Positions 50,445-59,610 of a stretch of 64,000 nucleotides of DNA are shown here, one piece after another. The stretch is from positions 434,001-498,000 of the forward strand of contig JAIXWQ010000009.1 in the NCBI GenBank assembly GCA_027491195.1, written 5' to 3'. The translations under genes were made by a program, and so were the position numbers. The notes under the pieces are model-generated. The model did no database searches. It was not told the DNA's origin and saw only the letters and a program-made list of their open reading frames with translations. The stretch is from Cytophagaceae bacterium. GTDB lineage: Bacteria > Bacteroidota > Bacteroidia > Cytophagales > Spirosomataceae. How positions within the stretch are numbered: position 1 is the first letter of the stretch; every line of letters begins with the position of its first letter.

Positions 50445-51720
50445 ATCTTAATACATCTAATCCGATGTCTCTTCTAAAGTTTTTGCCTTCGAATTGAATG
50501 GTTTGGGCGGCCTTTTGAGATTTCTGGATCGCCTTTTCCAAGGTATTCGAAGTGCCAGTCAGCGCCATTACGCGGCCACCACTGGTTAAAATTTCACCGT
50601 CTTTCGAGGTGGTTCCTGCGTGGAAAACGATCGCGTCTTCCACTTTGTCTAGACCCGTTAACACATCGCCTTTGCGGTATTCCTCTGGATATCCACCGGC
50701 CACTAACATGGTTGTAACAGCGTATTGGTCCAAAATGGAAATTTTTTGTTCGCTCAGCGTGCCATTCGAGGCTGCAATCAACAAAGATAGGAAATCTGAT
50801 TCGATTCTAGGTAAAACCACCTCCGTTTCCGGATCACCCATTCTTGCATTGTATTCGATGACATAGGGCTCGCCCTCGTGGTTCATTAAACCGATGAAGA
50901 TGAAACCTTTGTAGTCAATATTTTCTGCTTTTAAACCTTTCACAGTCGGTTCGATCACTTTCACGCGAACTGCCTCCATGAATTTCTCATTCGCAAACGG
51001 AACCGGTGAAACCGCTCCCATACCACCGGTGTTTAAGCCTTCGTCATTTTCGCCAATGCGCTTGTAATCTTTCGCTTCAGGAAGCACGACGTAATTTTCT
51101 CCGTCCGAAAGAACGAAAACGGATAGTTCTATTCCGCGAAGGAATTGTTCGATCACGACTTTGGAACTCGCATCACCAAACTTTGCATCCAATAGCATTT
51201 CGTTCAAAGCCGTTTCAGCCTCTTCTAAAGTCAAGGCGATAATCACGCCTTTTCCCGCTGCTAAGCCGTCTGCCTTTAATACGATAGGTAAAGATTGCGT
51301 CTGTAGATAGGCTAAGCCTTCTGAAATCGTATCCTTTGTGAAAGTTTGTGATGCGGCCGTTGGAATGCCGTATTTGTGCATGAAGTTCTTCGAGAAGTCC
51401 TTGCTGCCTTCGATTTGGGCTCCATCTGCGCCTGGCCCTACGATACCTACATGTTGTAGGTCAGCTTGCGATTCGATAAAATCGCGCACGCCTTTTACTA
51501 AGGGCTCTTCAGGTCCTACGACCACTAATCCGATATCGTGTGTGCGAATCGCCGTGGCGATTCCTTCAAAATCCGTTACGCTAATTGCTAAATTCGTTCC
51601 GCATTGTGCGGTGCCTGGATTACCAGGTGCAATGTATAAGTTACCTAGGATAGGGCTTTGGCTAATCTTCCAAGAAAATGCGTGTTCACGGCCTCCAGCA
51701 CCTAATATTAAAACGTTCAT
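50434..51720 (-). CDS. purD: Phosphoribosylamine-glycine ligase
   Basis: A 428-residue ATP-grasp enzyme for the second step of purine synthesis. The N-terminal Asn-Val-Leu-Ile-Leu-Gly-Ala-Gly-Gly-Arg-Glu-His-Ala, the central Lys-Ala-Asp-Gly-Leu-Ala-Ala-Gly-Lys-Gly-Val near residue 148 and Glu-Tyr-Asn-Ala-Arg-Met-Gly-Asp-Pro-Glu-Thr near 285 are diagnostic. Length is standard. It lies 7 nt downstream of recQ and overlaps ricT, part of a compact leftward gene chain. Confidence 0.97.
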   Translation of the reverse strand: MNVLILGAGGREHAFSWKISQSPILGNLYIAPGNPGTAQCGTNLAISVTDFEGIATAIRTHDIGLVVVGPEEPLVKGVRDFIESQADLQHVGIVGPGADGAQIEGSKDFSKNFMHKYGIPTAASQTFTKDTISEGLAYLQTQSLPIVLKADGLAAGKGVIIALTLEEAETALNEMLLDAKFGDASSKVVIEQFLRGIELSVFVLSDGENYVVLPEAKDYKRIGENDEGLNTGGMGAVSPVPFANEKFMEAVRVKVIEPTVKGLKAENIDYKGFIFIGLMNHEGEPYVIEYNARMGDPETEVVLPRIESDFLSLLIAASNGTLSEQKISILDQYAVTTMLVAGGYPEEYRKGDVLTGLDKVEDAIVFHAGTTSKDGEILTSGGRVMALTGTSNTLEKAIQKSQKAAQTIQFEGKNFRRDIGLDVLRYGM

Positions 51721-51727
51721 ATGATGA

Positions 51728-54043
51728 TTAATTGGCTAATTCACTTAAAAATTTAATACGCATTAAGCGAAGTTCTTCCTCGCTCACGTCCTCGATATCA
51801 CAGGTTTCTAGCGCCTCAGCGATATCATCTGAGTCTGCAGACATGAAATATTCGTAAATCTCATCCTGCTTATCAGGTTCGATCACTTGATTGATATAAT
51901 AATCTAAATTTAACTTGGTGCCCGAGAAGCAAATCGTCTCGATTTCCTCGATCAATTCCGCCATGCTGACCTCTTTTTGCTCAGCAATCAGGTCTAAATC
52001 GATTTTGCGATCGACTTGTTGGATGATGTAAATCTTGATTTTGGATTTATTCACCGTGGATTTCACCACCACCTCTTTCGCCGTTTCGATCTCGTTTTCC
52101 TCTACGTAACGATTGATCACATCCAGGAATGGCTTACCGAATTTCACGACTTTACCCATTCCCACGCCGTTGATTTGGGCCATTTCATCCTGAGTAGTCG
52201 GATAAGTGGTCGCCATTTCTTCCAAAGAAGGATCTTGGAAAATCACATACGGAGGTAAATTCTTCTCCTTCGCTATCTTCTTGCGGAGGGTTTTGAGGAT
52301 GTCAAAGAGGGCGTCATCGTAGGCTTTTGCCCCTAAAGCAGCTCCCTCATCCTCGCTCTCAGTCGGTTCAGCTTCTTTTTCGTAATCGTGGTCTTTGTAG
52401 AAAGTCACCGGGAAAGATGCCTGTAGGAAGGCCGCGCCTGCCTCAGAAATCTTCAATACCCCGTAATTCTCAATGTCCTTATCTAATAGCCCAAAAATCG
52501 CCATCTGCTTGATGAACGAAATCCAAGGGGATTTTTCGTCCTCAATAGGGACAGGTTTCGAAGCCGTTTTGCGAATTTTTGACTTCTTCGGTGCGTCCTC
52601 ATCTACCTCATCATCGTCCTCCTCTTCGTCGTCCTCATCTACCTCCGGGGCAATCCATGAAACCGTTTTTCCTGCACCGAACAAGGCTAGTTTCTCTTGT
52701 TCGTGGCTCTGAATGAAGGAATTTGATTTGCCTTCTAGGAAGTCTGCGATGTGTTCTGCGTCGAATTGTTCGCCGGTTTGCTGCACCGCTTTCAAGACTA
52801 AACTAACTTCCTCCTCCGCTTTAAAAGTCGGCGTCGGGTGCATACAGTTATCGCAGAATCCGCAGTTCTCCGCCATATGCTCCCCAAAATAATGGAGCAA
52901 TTGCTTGCGGCGACAAACACCAATATTTGTATAATAGACCATCTCAGACAGGAGGATTTTGGCATTCTCCTTCTCCGTAACAGCCTTATCTTTATTAAAC
53001 TTGTCTAATTTCAGGATATCATCGTAGGTGTAAAATAAGATACACGTACCATCCAAACCATCGCGACCCGCGCGGCCCGTCTCCTGATAATAGCCCTCCA
53101 GTGACTTAGGGGCATCATAGTGGATGACAAAACGTACATCCGGTTTGTCGATTCCCATTCCGAAGGCGATCGTCGCGACCATCACATCTACTTCCTCATT
53201 TAAGAAAGCTTCCTGGTTCGCCATACGCACCTGCGGCTCTAAACCAGCATGGTAAGGAAGGGCTTTCACGCTATTCACGTGCAATAATTCCGCAATTTCC
53301 TCCACTCGCTTTCTCGAAAGGCAATAAATAATTCCCGCCTTGCCATTGTGTGACTTAATGAAACGGATGAGTTGCTTATCGATATCTTTCTTCGAACGAA
53401 TCTCATAATAGAGGTTCTTGCGGTTGAATGAGGATTTGAAAACCGTTGCATCTTCCAGATTTAGGGTCTTTTGGATGTCGATTTGCACCTTAGGAGTAGC
53501 CGTTGCGGTTAAAGCGATGATAGGCATTTTCTCATCGATCGTCTCGATGATCGTGCGGATCTTGCGGTACTCTGGTCTAAAATCGTGGCCCCATTCGGAG
53601 ATACAGTGTGCCTCATCGATGGCCACAAAGGATATTTTCGCCTGCTTTAAAAAGTTCAGGTTCTCTTGCTTATTTAGGGATTCTGGGGCGATGTACAATA
53701 ATTTAACGGCTCCAGAGATGACCTCCGCTTTCACCCGATTGATTTCAGCGCGGGTTAGGGAGGAATTTAAGAATTGGGCATTAATGCCAAAAGCGACCAT
53801 TTGGTCCACCTGATTCTTCATCAAAGCGATCAAAGGCGAGATTACAATCGCCGTCCCCTCCATCACAATTGCCGGTAATTGGTAGCAAAGCGATTTTCCT
53901 GCACCCGTTGGCATTAAAACAAAGCTGTTTTTACCTTGAACCGTATTTAGGATAATAGCTTCTTGCTCCCCGCGAAATTGGCTAAATCCAAAGGTCTTTT
54001 TCAGCTGTTCCTTTAAGCTATCGATGGTTATTGGATGGGGCAT
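51728..54043 (-). CDS. recQ: ATP-dependent DNA helicase RecQ
   Basis: A 771-residue 3'-5' helicase for recombination and repair. Motifs in order: Pro-Thr-Gly-Ala-Gly-Lys-Ser near residue 40, Asp-Glu-Ala-His near 137, Leu-Thr-Ala-Thr-Ala near 176, Gly-Arg-Ala-Gly-Arg-Asp-Gly near 315, then the RecQ-type Zn site (Cys-Arg-Arg near 362, Cys-Gly-Phe-Cys-Asp-Asn-Cys near 380) and an HRDC domain near 575-655. An acidic insertion of Asp/Glu followed by basic residues (about 455-485) and an extra C-terminal helical segment make it longer than E. coli RecQ (about 610). Confidence 0.95.
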   Translation of the reverse strand: MPHPITIDSLKEQLKKTFGFSQFRGEQEAIILNTVQGKNSFVLMPTGAGKSLCYQLPAIVMEGTAIVISPLIALMKNQVDQMVAFGINAQFLNSSLTRAEINRVKAEVISGAVKLLYIAPESLNKQENLNFLKQAKISFVAIDEAHCISEWGHDFRPEYRKIRTIIETIDEKMPIIALTATATPKVQIDIQKTLNLEDATVFKSSFNRKNLYYEIRSKKDIDKQLIRFIKSHNGKAGIIYCLSRKRVEEIAELLHVNSVKALPYHAGLEPQVRMANQEAFLNEEVDVMVATIAFGMGIDKPDVRFVIHYDAPKSLEGYYQETGRAGRDGLDGTCILFYTYDDILKLDKFNKDKAVTEKENAKILLSEMVYYTNIGVCRRKQLLHYFGEHMAENCGFCDNCMHPTPTFKAEEEVSLVLKAVQQTGEQFDAEHIADFLEGKSNSFIQSHEQEKLALFGAGKTVSWIAPEVDEDDEEEDDDEVDEDAPKKSKIRKTASKPVPIEDEKSPWISFIKQMAIFGLLDKDIENYGVLKISEAGAAFLQASFPVTFYKDHDYEKEAEPTESEDEGAALGAKAYDDALFDILKTLRKKIAKEKNLPPYVIFQDPSLEEMATTYPTTQDEMAQINGVGMGKVVKFGKPFLDVINRYVEENEIETAKEVVVKSTVNKSKIKIYIIQQVDRKIDLDLIAEQKEVSMAELIEEIETICFSGTKLNLDYYINQVIEPDKQDEIYEYFMSADSDDIAEALETCDIEDVSEEELRLMRIKFLSELAN

Positions 54044-54095
54044 AATTTGATTAATGGGTTGTTTCGGCGATGATAAGATTCTGCGGGCTTCTACT

Positions 54096-54104
54096 TATCT
54101 TTGC
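54096..54104 (+). promoter_or_regulatory. -7 box of the kdsD promoter
   Basis: TATCTTTGC, a full match to TAnnTTTG with the favoured following C. It lies 26 bp downstream of an in-frame ATG at 54070 and 19 bp before a TTG at 54124, and so argues for the TTG as translation start. No clear -33 element. Confidence 0.55.
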
Positions 54105-54123
54105 CCTACAAATTCTTCTAACA

Positions 54124-55092
54124 TTGAAATTAAGCAAAAATATCCAATCCACAGCAAAAAAAGTTTTAACACAGGAAGCAGAGGCAATTCTTCAGGTGAG
54201 CGCTGGAATTAATTCAGATTTTGAAGCTTGTGTGGAACATTTGTTGAGCATTCCGGGGCGCATTGTGTTCACAGGAATAGGGAAATCGGCCATCATTGCC
54301 CAGAAAATTGTGGCTACGATGAATTCGACTGGAACGCCTGCCTTGTTTATGCATGCGGCGGATGCGATTCACGGGGATTTAGGCATGATTCAAGAAGGAG
54401 ATGCCGTGGTGTGTATTTCGAAGTCAGGGGATACGCCGGAAATCAAGGTGTTGGTGCCTTTGATTAAGCGTTTACAAGTGAAATTGATTGCGATGGTGTC
54501 CAATACGAATTCGTATTTAGGCCAGCAATCGGATTATATATTACATGCTTTGGCGGAGCAGGAGGCTGATTTGATGAACCTCGCACCTACGACCTCTACG
54601 ACGGTGGCGCTTGCATTAGGCGATGCCTTAGCGGTTTGTTTGTTAGAATGTAAAGGATTTACGGCGCAGGATTTTGCCAAATACCATCCAGGCGGCGCAC
54701 TAGGTAAACGCCTGTATTTAAAAGTGGGCGATATTTACCCTTCTCACGATTTTCCAGCCATTTTAGAAACGGCCACCATTCAAGAAGCCATTCACGAAAT
54801 CTCCTCGAAGCGTTTAGGCGCGACGGCGGTGCTAGATTCGAAAGGGGATTTAGTGGGAATCATCACGGACGGTGACGTTCGCCGTACCTTAGAGAATTCG
54901 AAAGATTGGTCTGCGATTTCGCTAGATCAGATGATGAACAAGACGCCGAAGACCATCGAGGCGGAGGCATTTGCCACGGAGGCTTTGGCGATTATGCAAA
55001 GTAAAAATATCACACAACTGGTCGTGACCGCAAATAAAAAGGCCGTGGGATTTGTACATCTCCACGACCTATTGAAAGAGGGTATCGTCTAA
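54124..55092 (+). CDS. kdsD: Arabinose-5-phosphate isomerase (KdsD/KpsF family)
   Basis: A 322-residue enzyme converting ribulose 5-phosphate to arabinose 5-phosphate for Kdo synthesis in LPS. The SIS domain has Gly-Ile-Gly-Lys-Ser-Ala-Ile-Ile-Ala-Gln-Lys near residue 43 and His-Gly-Asp-Leu-Gly-Met near 77, and the C-terminal half has two CBS domains. The frame is open from an ATG at 54070, but that adds an 18-residue hydrophobic segment not expected in this cytosolic enzyme, and the promoter -7 box lies inside it. TTG at 54124 gives LKLSKNIQSTAKK at the start and the usual length (about 325). Confidence 0.9.
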   Translation: MKLSKNIQSTAKKVLTQEAEAILQVSAGINSDFEACVEHLLSIPGRIVFTGIGKSAIIAQKIVATMNSTGTPALFMHAADAIHGDLGMIQEGDAVVCISKSGDTPEIKVLVPLIKRLQVKLIAMVSNTNSYLGQQSDYILHALAEQEADLMNLAPTTSTTVALALGDALAVCLLECKGFTAQDFAKYHPGGALGKRLYLKVGDIYPSHDFPAILETATIQEAIHEISSKRLGATAVLDSKGDLVGIITDGDVRRTLENSKDWSAISLDQMMNKTPKTIEAEAFATEALAIMQSKNITQLVVTANKKAVGFVHLHDLLKEGIV

Positions 55093-55100
55093 AATCTAGC

Positions 55101-55577
55101 TTAGCGCATTCTGTTCGACGATTGCACCAGCATCTCGTCCTTGCGGATCAAGCGGTTCGCAATCATATTCGCTAAAAGTGAAACCACTAAGGCATAGAAT
55201 CCGTAGCCATATTTGCCTTGCGTTTCCGGCTCAAAAGTAGGCACCGCCTCTTTGAAAATCACCCAAAAAGCATAGCCCATCGCTCCCGCTAAGACCAGGG
55301 AATTGATCAAGCCTAACATCATTTGACGGATGCGGTTCTTGTAAGAGAAAACGGTTACTAAGGTGATAATGGTGGATACGGTCACCAAAAGCGCGATCGC
55401 AATCGTACTGTGCGCCGCCACTTCTTTTTCGTTTTGGAATAATAGCCATTGGTTTGAGAAAAGCTCTGCTTTTTGGCCGGATGAGCCTATTTTTTGCCAA
55501 ATAGAAATGCCCGATGTCGCGATACTATTCGCTATCATGACGAGGGCTAAGAATAGGGATTGTGGTCTTTGAATCAT
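55101..55577 (-). CDS. DUF4293-family small membrane protein
   Basis: A 158-residue protein with four predicted membrane helices (about residues 7-24, 56-78, 86-106 and 120-146). The opening Met-Ile-Gln-Arg-Pro-Gln-Ser-Leu-Phe-Leu is the typical start of the Bacteroidota DUF4293 family. Function is unknown. It lies 27 bp downstream of the CrtI-type gene on the same strand and is convergent with kdsD. Confidence 0.85.
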   Translation of the reverse strand: MIQRPQSLFLALVMIANSIATSGISIWQKIGSSGQKAELFSNQWLLFQNEKEVAAHSTIAIALLVTVSTIITLVTVFSYKNRIRQMMLGLINSLVLAGAMGYAFWVIFKEAVPTFEPETQGKYGYGFYALVVSLLANMIANRLIRKDEMLVQSSNRMR

Positions 55578-55604
55578 AATTTTTTATCTATTGAATGGGC
55601 GAAA

Positions 55605-57074
55605 TTACGCATTTTCTTCAAAAAGCTTCGCCGCAATTTTTGCCGACGATAAACAAAGCGGAATTCCTCCGCCCGGGTGCACACTTCCACCCACCCAGTA
55701 CAGGTTTTTGATGGCCTTGCGGTAATTCGGGTGGCGTAAAAAAGCAGCAAAACGGTTATTCGATGCATTTCCGTACAAAGCTCCTCCAGAGGAAGAGGTT
55801 CTTTCTTCGATGCGTCGGGGGTCTAAATAATCTTCTGCGACGATATGTTTCTCGATGTCTAGGCCTAAGTTGCGCGATAATTTTGCCATCACATTCTTGC
55901 GCATCTTCGCGACAAGAGCATCCCAGTCCTGCCCCTCATTCGCTGGAACATTCATTAGAATGAACCAGTTTTCTCCACCCTCAGGGGCATCGCTTTTCTC
56001 CACTTTCGAAGAGATGTGCAGATAAATAGTTGGGTCCTCGTTGATGGTTTTGTCTTCGAAAATGGCCTTGAATTCGCCTTGGTAATCGTCCGAAAAGAAG
56101 ATATTGTGCACCCCTAATTCGTCGAAACTGCGGTCCATTCCCCAGTAGAAAATGATGCCGGAGCTGGATTTGGGCTGGTTTAATAGTTTCTTCGGTGCCG
56201 GTTCTTGGCTTAGTAATTTCTCGTAACTCGGTCGAATGTCCGCGTTGCTGGCGATGTAATCGAAGGCATAGGAGCCTTTATCGGTCACAAGACCTGTGGC
56301 GGTATTATTTGATGTCGTGATTTGAGATACTTTTTCCTCTAACTGAAACTTCACGCCTAATTCCGTTGCCAGGCGATGCAAAGCTCGCGGAATGCTGATG
56401 ATGCCACCTTTTGGGAAAAAGGCCCCGATGTTATATTCTAAATGAGGAATGATCGATAAAGTCGCAGGCGTTTGGTAAGGATCCGAGCCGTTGTAGGTCG
56501 CATAACGGTCGAATAATTGCACCGTTTTCGGATTTTTAAAACGCTTTTCGTGCGAGCGGTGCATCGTGCTGAATAAGCCCAATCGGTGCAGATTCGCATA
56601 GCCTTTCAGGGCTTTTGGCCCTGTCCAGGTGGACAAGGAGTGCAACGAGTTATCTAAAAATAGTTCGCTGATGATATGGTAATTCTCCTCAATTCCGCGT
56701 AAAAAGGCGGACACGTTTTCGGCTGATTCGCCTAATTCAGCGGCAATCGCTGCGGCCGTTTCTGCTGGTTCCGCATTTGTCTGCAATCGGGTGCCATCCT
56801 CCCAAAAGTAGCGGCAAATCTCCGGTAAACGTTCGTAAGAGAAATAGTCGCGGGGATTTTTGCCCGCTAGAGTGAACAATTCATCTACTAAATGTGGCAT
56901 GGTGAAGAGGGAAGGGCCCGCATCAAAACGGAAGCCGTCCTTTTCAATCTGAGCAAGCTTGCCGCCCACGTAAGGATTTGCCTCGAAGACAATGACTTTA
57001 TGGCCCGCCACGGCGCTGCGAATCGCTAGACCTAAGCCACCCATTCCTGAACCTACAATTCCGATTTTGCTCAT
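55605..57074 (-). CDS. CrtI/CrtD-type carotenoid desaturase
   Basis: A 489-residue FAD oxidoreductase of the phytoene-desaturase family. The dinucleotide motif is at the start (Ile-Gly-Ile-Val-Gly-Ser-Gly-Met-Gly-Gly-Leu-Gly) followed by Val-Phe-Glu-Ala-Asn near residue 32. The C-terminal bacterial-type signature is present (Gly-Gly-Ser-Val-His-Pro-Gly-Gly-Gly-Ile-Pro near 467). It could be a phytoene desaturase or a hydroxycarotenoid 3,4-desaturase; the carotenoid cluster is not adjacent. The ATG at 57074 was chosen over one at 57146 because the Rossmann motif belongs at the N-terminus. Confidence 0.88.
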   Translation of the reverse strand: MSKIGIVGSGMGGLGLAIRSAVAGHKVIVFEANPYVGGKLAQIEKDGFRFDAGPSLFTMPHLVDELFTLAGKNPRDYFSYERLPEICRYFWEDGTRLQTNAEPAETAAAIAAELGESAENVSAFLRGIEENYHIISELFLDNSLHSLSTWTGPKALKGYANLHRLGLFSTMHRSHEKRFKNPKTVQLFDRYATYNGSDPYQTPATLSIIPHLEYNIGAFFPKGGIISIPRALHRLATELGVKFQLEEKVSQITTSNNTATGLVTDKGSYAFDYIASNADIRPSYEKLLSQEPAPKKLLNQPKSSSGIIFYWGMDRSFDELGVHNIFFSDDYQGEFKAIFEDKTINEDPTIYLHISSKVEKSDAPEGGENWFILMNVPANEGQDWDALVAKMRKNVMAKLSRNLGLDIEKHIVAEDYLDPRRIEERTSSSGGALYGNASNNRFAAFLRHPNYRKAIKNLYWVGGSVHPGGGIPLCLSSAKIAAKLFEENA

Positions 57075-57135
57075 CTTCAAAATTAAGTAAAAAAGAATAA
57101 AAGGGTAAATGTTTTTCACTCCCTGACCTTTTCCG

Positions 57136-57144
57136 TAATTTTGC
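57136..57144 (+). promoter_or_regulatory. aspS: -7 box of the aspS promoter
   Basis: TAATTTTGC, a full TAnnTTTGC match 19 bp before the aspS ATG. No clear -33 TTG. Confidence 0.6.
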
Positions 57145-57163
57145 ACGAATTTTAATATTTACT

Positions 57164-58927
57164 ATGCTACGTACACATACAAATGGCGAATTGCGCATTG
57201 AACATACAGGCACCGAGGTAACACTTTGTGGCTGGGTTCAGCGTTCACGTGATAAAGGAGGGATGATTTGGGTGGATCTTCGGGATCGTTATGGTGTCAC
57301 TCAATTGATGTTAGAGGAGGGAAAATCGTCTGCGGAGGCTTTAACATTAGCTCGCGGATTAGGTCGTGAATTCGTTGTAGAAGCGAAAGGTACAGTCGTA
57401 GAGCGTTTGTCCAAAAACGACAAAATGCCTACCGGTGATATTGAAATTAAAGTAAAAGAATTACGCGTATTGAATCCTGCTAAATTGCCTCCTTTCTTAA
57501 TTGAAGACGAGACAGATGGCGGTGATGATATCCGCATGAAATACCGCTATTTAGACTTGCGTCGTAACCCGATTCGCGAGAGTTTGCAGTTGCGTCACCA
57601 CGTAGGTCGTGAAGTGCGTAACTACTTAGATAAGCAAGATTTTATCGAGGTGGAAACTCCCGTTTTGATTAAATCAACGCCAGAAGGTGCGCGCGATTTC
57701 GTGGTGCCTTCACGTATGAATCCAGGCGAATTTTATGCCTTGCCTCAGTCGCCACAGACATTCAAGCAATTATTGATGGTATCCGGTTTTGACCGTTACT
57801 ACCAAATTGTGAAGTGTTTCCGTGACGAAGATTTACGCGCAGATCGCCAGCCAGAATTTACGCAGATCGACTGTGAAATGTCCTTCGTGGAGCAAGAAGA
57901 TATCCTGAACATGTTCGAGGGATTGATTCGCCATTTGTTCCAAAACGTAAAAGGCCTTGACATCGGTGAAGTGCCTCGCATGACCTACGCGGATGCGATG
58001 AAATATTATGGTTCAGACAAGCCAGATATTCGTTTTGACATGAAATTCGTGGAATTGAAAGGCGAAGGTGTTGACTTGACTTCTGGAAAAGATTTCCAAG
58101 TTTTTGATGCGGCGAATACGGTGGTAGGAATCTGCGTCAAAGGTGCAGCGGAGTACACACGCAAGCAAATCGATGAATTAACAGACTTCGTTCGCCGTCC
58201 ACAAATCGGCGCGAAAGGCTTGATTTACGCTCGCGTTCAACCGGACGGAGTGGTGAAATCATCGGTGGATAAATTCTATTCGGAAGAAGATTTAGCGAAA
58301 TGGGCTGCGGCATTTAATGCAGAACCAGGCGACTTGATCCTTGTGCTTTCTGGTGACGGAGACAAAGTGCGCAAGCAATTGAATGAATTACGTTTAGAGA
58401 TGGGAACACGTATGGGATTACGTGATCCGAACAATTATAAAGTACACTGGGTAGTGGATTTCCCACTATTAGAATACGGTGAGGAAGAGGATCGCTGGTT
58501 TGCGATGCACCACCCGTTCACTAGCCCTAAGCCGGAGGATATTCCGTTGATGTTAGCAGGGGAATTCGGTAAGGTGCGTGCAAACGCTTATGATTTAGTC
58601 GTGAATGGGGTGGAAGTAGGAGGAGGTTCGATTCGTATCTTCCAAAAAGACCTACAATCGAAAATGTTCGAAGTCCTTGGATTCACTCCAGAGGAGGCTC
58701 AAGCTCAATTTGGTTTCTTATTAGATGCCTTTGAATATGGAGCGCCGCCACACGGTGGATTGGCCTTTGGGTTTGACCGTCTTTGCTCGTTATTCGGAGG
58801 AACAGATTCGATCCGTGATTACATCGCTTTCCCTAAGAATAACGCGGGGCGCGATGTGATGATCGATTCACCATCTCCACTGGCGCAAGCGCAGTTAGAT
58901 GAATTGAAAATCAAGACGACTGTCTAG
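57164..58927 (+). CDS. aspS: Aspartate-tRNA ligase
   Basis: A 587-residue class IIb synthetase. The N-terminal OB-fold anticodon domain ([12 protein letters not shown] near residue 20), motif 2 ([15 protein letters not shown] near 219) and motif 3 (Gly-Leu-Ala-Phe-Gly-Phe-Asp-Arg near 533) are all present, with the bacterial GAD insertion between. Length is the bacterial standard. A very strong terminator follows. Confidence 0.98.
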   Translation: MLRTHTNGELRIEHTGTEVTLCGWVQRSRDKGGMIWVDLRDRYGVTQLMLEEGKSSAEALTLARGLGREFVVEAKGTVVERLSKNDKMPTGDIEIKVKELRVLNPAKLPPFLIEDETDGGDDIRMKYRYLDLRRNPIRESLQLRHHVGREVRNYLDKQDFIEVETPVLIKSTPEGARDFVVPSRMNPGEFYALPQSPQTFKQLLMVSGFDRYYQIVKCFRDEDLRADRQPEFTQIDCEMSFVEQEDILNMFEGLIRHLFQNVKGLDIGEVPRMTYADAMKYYGSDKPDIRFDMKFVELKGEGVDLTSGKDFQVFDAANTVVGICVKGAAEYTRKQIDELTDFVRRPQIGAKGLIYARVQPDGVVKSSVDKFYSEEDLAKWAAAFNAEPGDLILVLSGDGDKVRKQLNELRLEMGTRMGLRDPNNYKVHWVVDFPLLEYGEEEDRWFAMHHPFTSPKPEDIPLMLAGEFGKVRANAYDLVVNGVEVGGGSIRIFQKDLQSKMFEVLGFTPEEAQAQFGFLLDAFEYGAPPHGGLAFGFDRLCSLFGGTDSIRDYIAFPKNNAGRDVMIDSPSPLAQAQLDELKIKTTV

Positions 58928-58941
58928 CTTTTTAGAGCAGG

Positions 58942-58979
58942 AAAAAAAAGAGGGGCCGCGCAGCGGCCCCTCTTTTTTT
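58942..58979. terminator. Strong bidirectional terminator between aspS and the carbonic anhydrase gene
   Basis: An 11-bp perfect GC-rich stem (58949-58959 with 58963-58973) with loop GCA, A-run before and T-run after. It serves both convergent genes. Confidence 0.95.
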
Positions 58980-58980
58980 G

Positions 58981-59610
58981 TTAAAAATCGTAATGAAAAA
59001 CGGGACTGGTCCATTCGCCGGCGTTGATATTCAACACCTCTTTAATTTCACCTTTGTGAATGTCAAATACCCATCCGTGAAGGTGAGGGAATTGACGTTT
59101 TTCCCAGGCCTTTTGGACGATGGTTGTTTTTGCTAAGTTTTGGATCTGCTCTGCTACGTTCAACTCAACTAATTTATTGAATCGTGCCGTTTCATCTGTA
59201 ATATCATGCAGATCTTCATAGTGCTTTTCATAAACCTCCTTGATATTACGCAACCATTTATTAATTAAGCCAAAATCATGGTTCGTCATCGCCGCCTTCA
59301 CCCCACCACAATTATAGTGGCCACATACGATGATGTGCTTTACCTCCAAAACTTCCACTGCATATTGCAATACAGACAATAAGTTAATATCGGTATGCAC
59401 GACCATGTTCGCCACATTTCGGTGGACGAAAATGTCACCTGGATCCGCGTGCGTGATTTCCTCTGCGGGCACTCGGCTGTCTGCACAACCTATCCATAAA
59501 AACAAAGGATTCTGTTCCTTGGATAAATTGTCGAAATAGGTAGGGTCAAGCTCTAAACGTTCGCTTGCCCAAGCCTTATTACTCAAGAGTAATTTTTTAT
59601 ATTCTTTCAT
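58981..59610 (-). CDS. can: Beta-class carbonic anhydrase
   Basis: A 209-residue zinc enzyme interconverting CO2 and bicarbonate. Zinc ligands and catalytic pair are visible: Cys-Ala-Asp-Ser-Arg-Val-Pro near residue 42 and His-Tyr-Asn-Cys-Gly-Gly-Val near 98. No signal peptide, so cytoplasmic. It overlaps the SulP transporter gene by 4 bp (translationally coupled), a pairing that suggests bicarbonate uptake and use. Confidence 0.96.
   Translation of the reverse strand: MKEYKKLLLSNKAWASERLELDPTYFDNLSKEQNPLFLWIGCADSRVPAEEITHADPGDIFVHRNVANMVVHTDINLLSVLQYAVEVLEVKHIIVCGHYNCGGVKAAMTNHDFGLINKWLRNIKEVYEKHYEDLHDITDETARFNKLVELNVAEQIQNLAKTTIVQKAWEKRQFPHLHGWVFDIHKGEIKEVLNINAGEWTSPVFHYDF

Noticed and set aside
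57078-57085. Promoter box TAATTTTG on the minus strand giving a leaderless CrtI-type mRNA
   Set aside because: The box ends only 3 nt before the ATG and no -33 element is present; chance match in AT-rich DNA is more likely.
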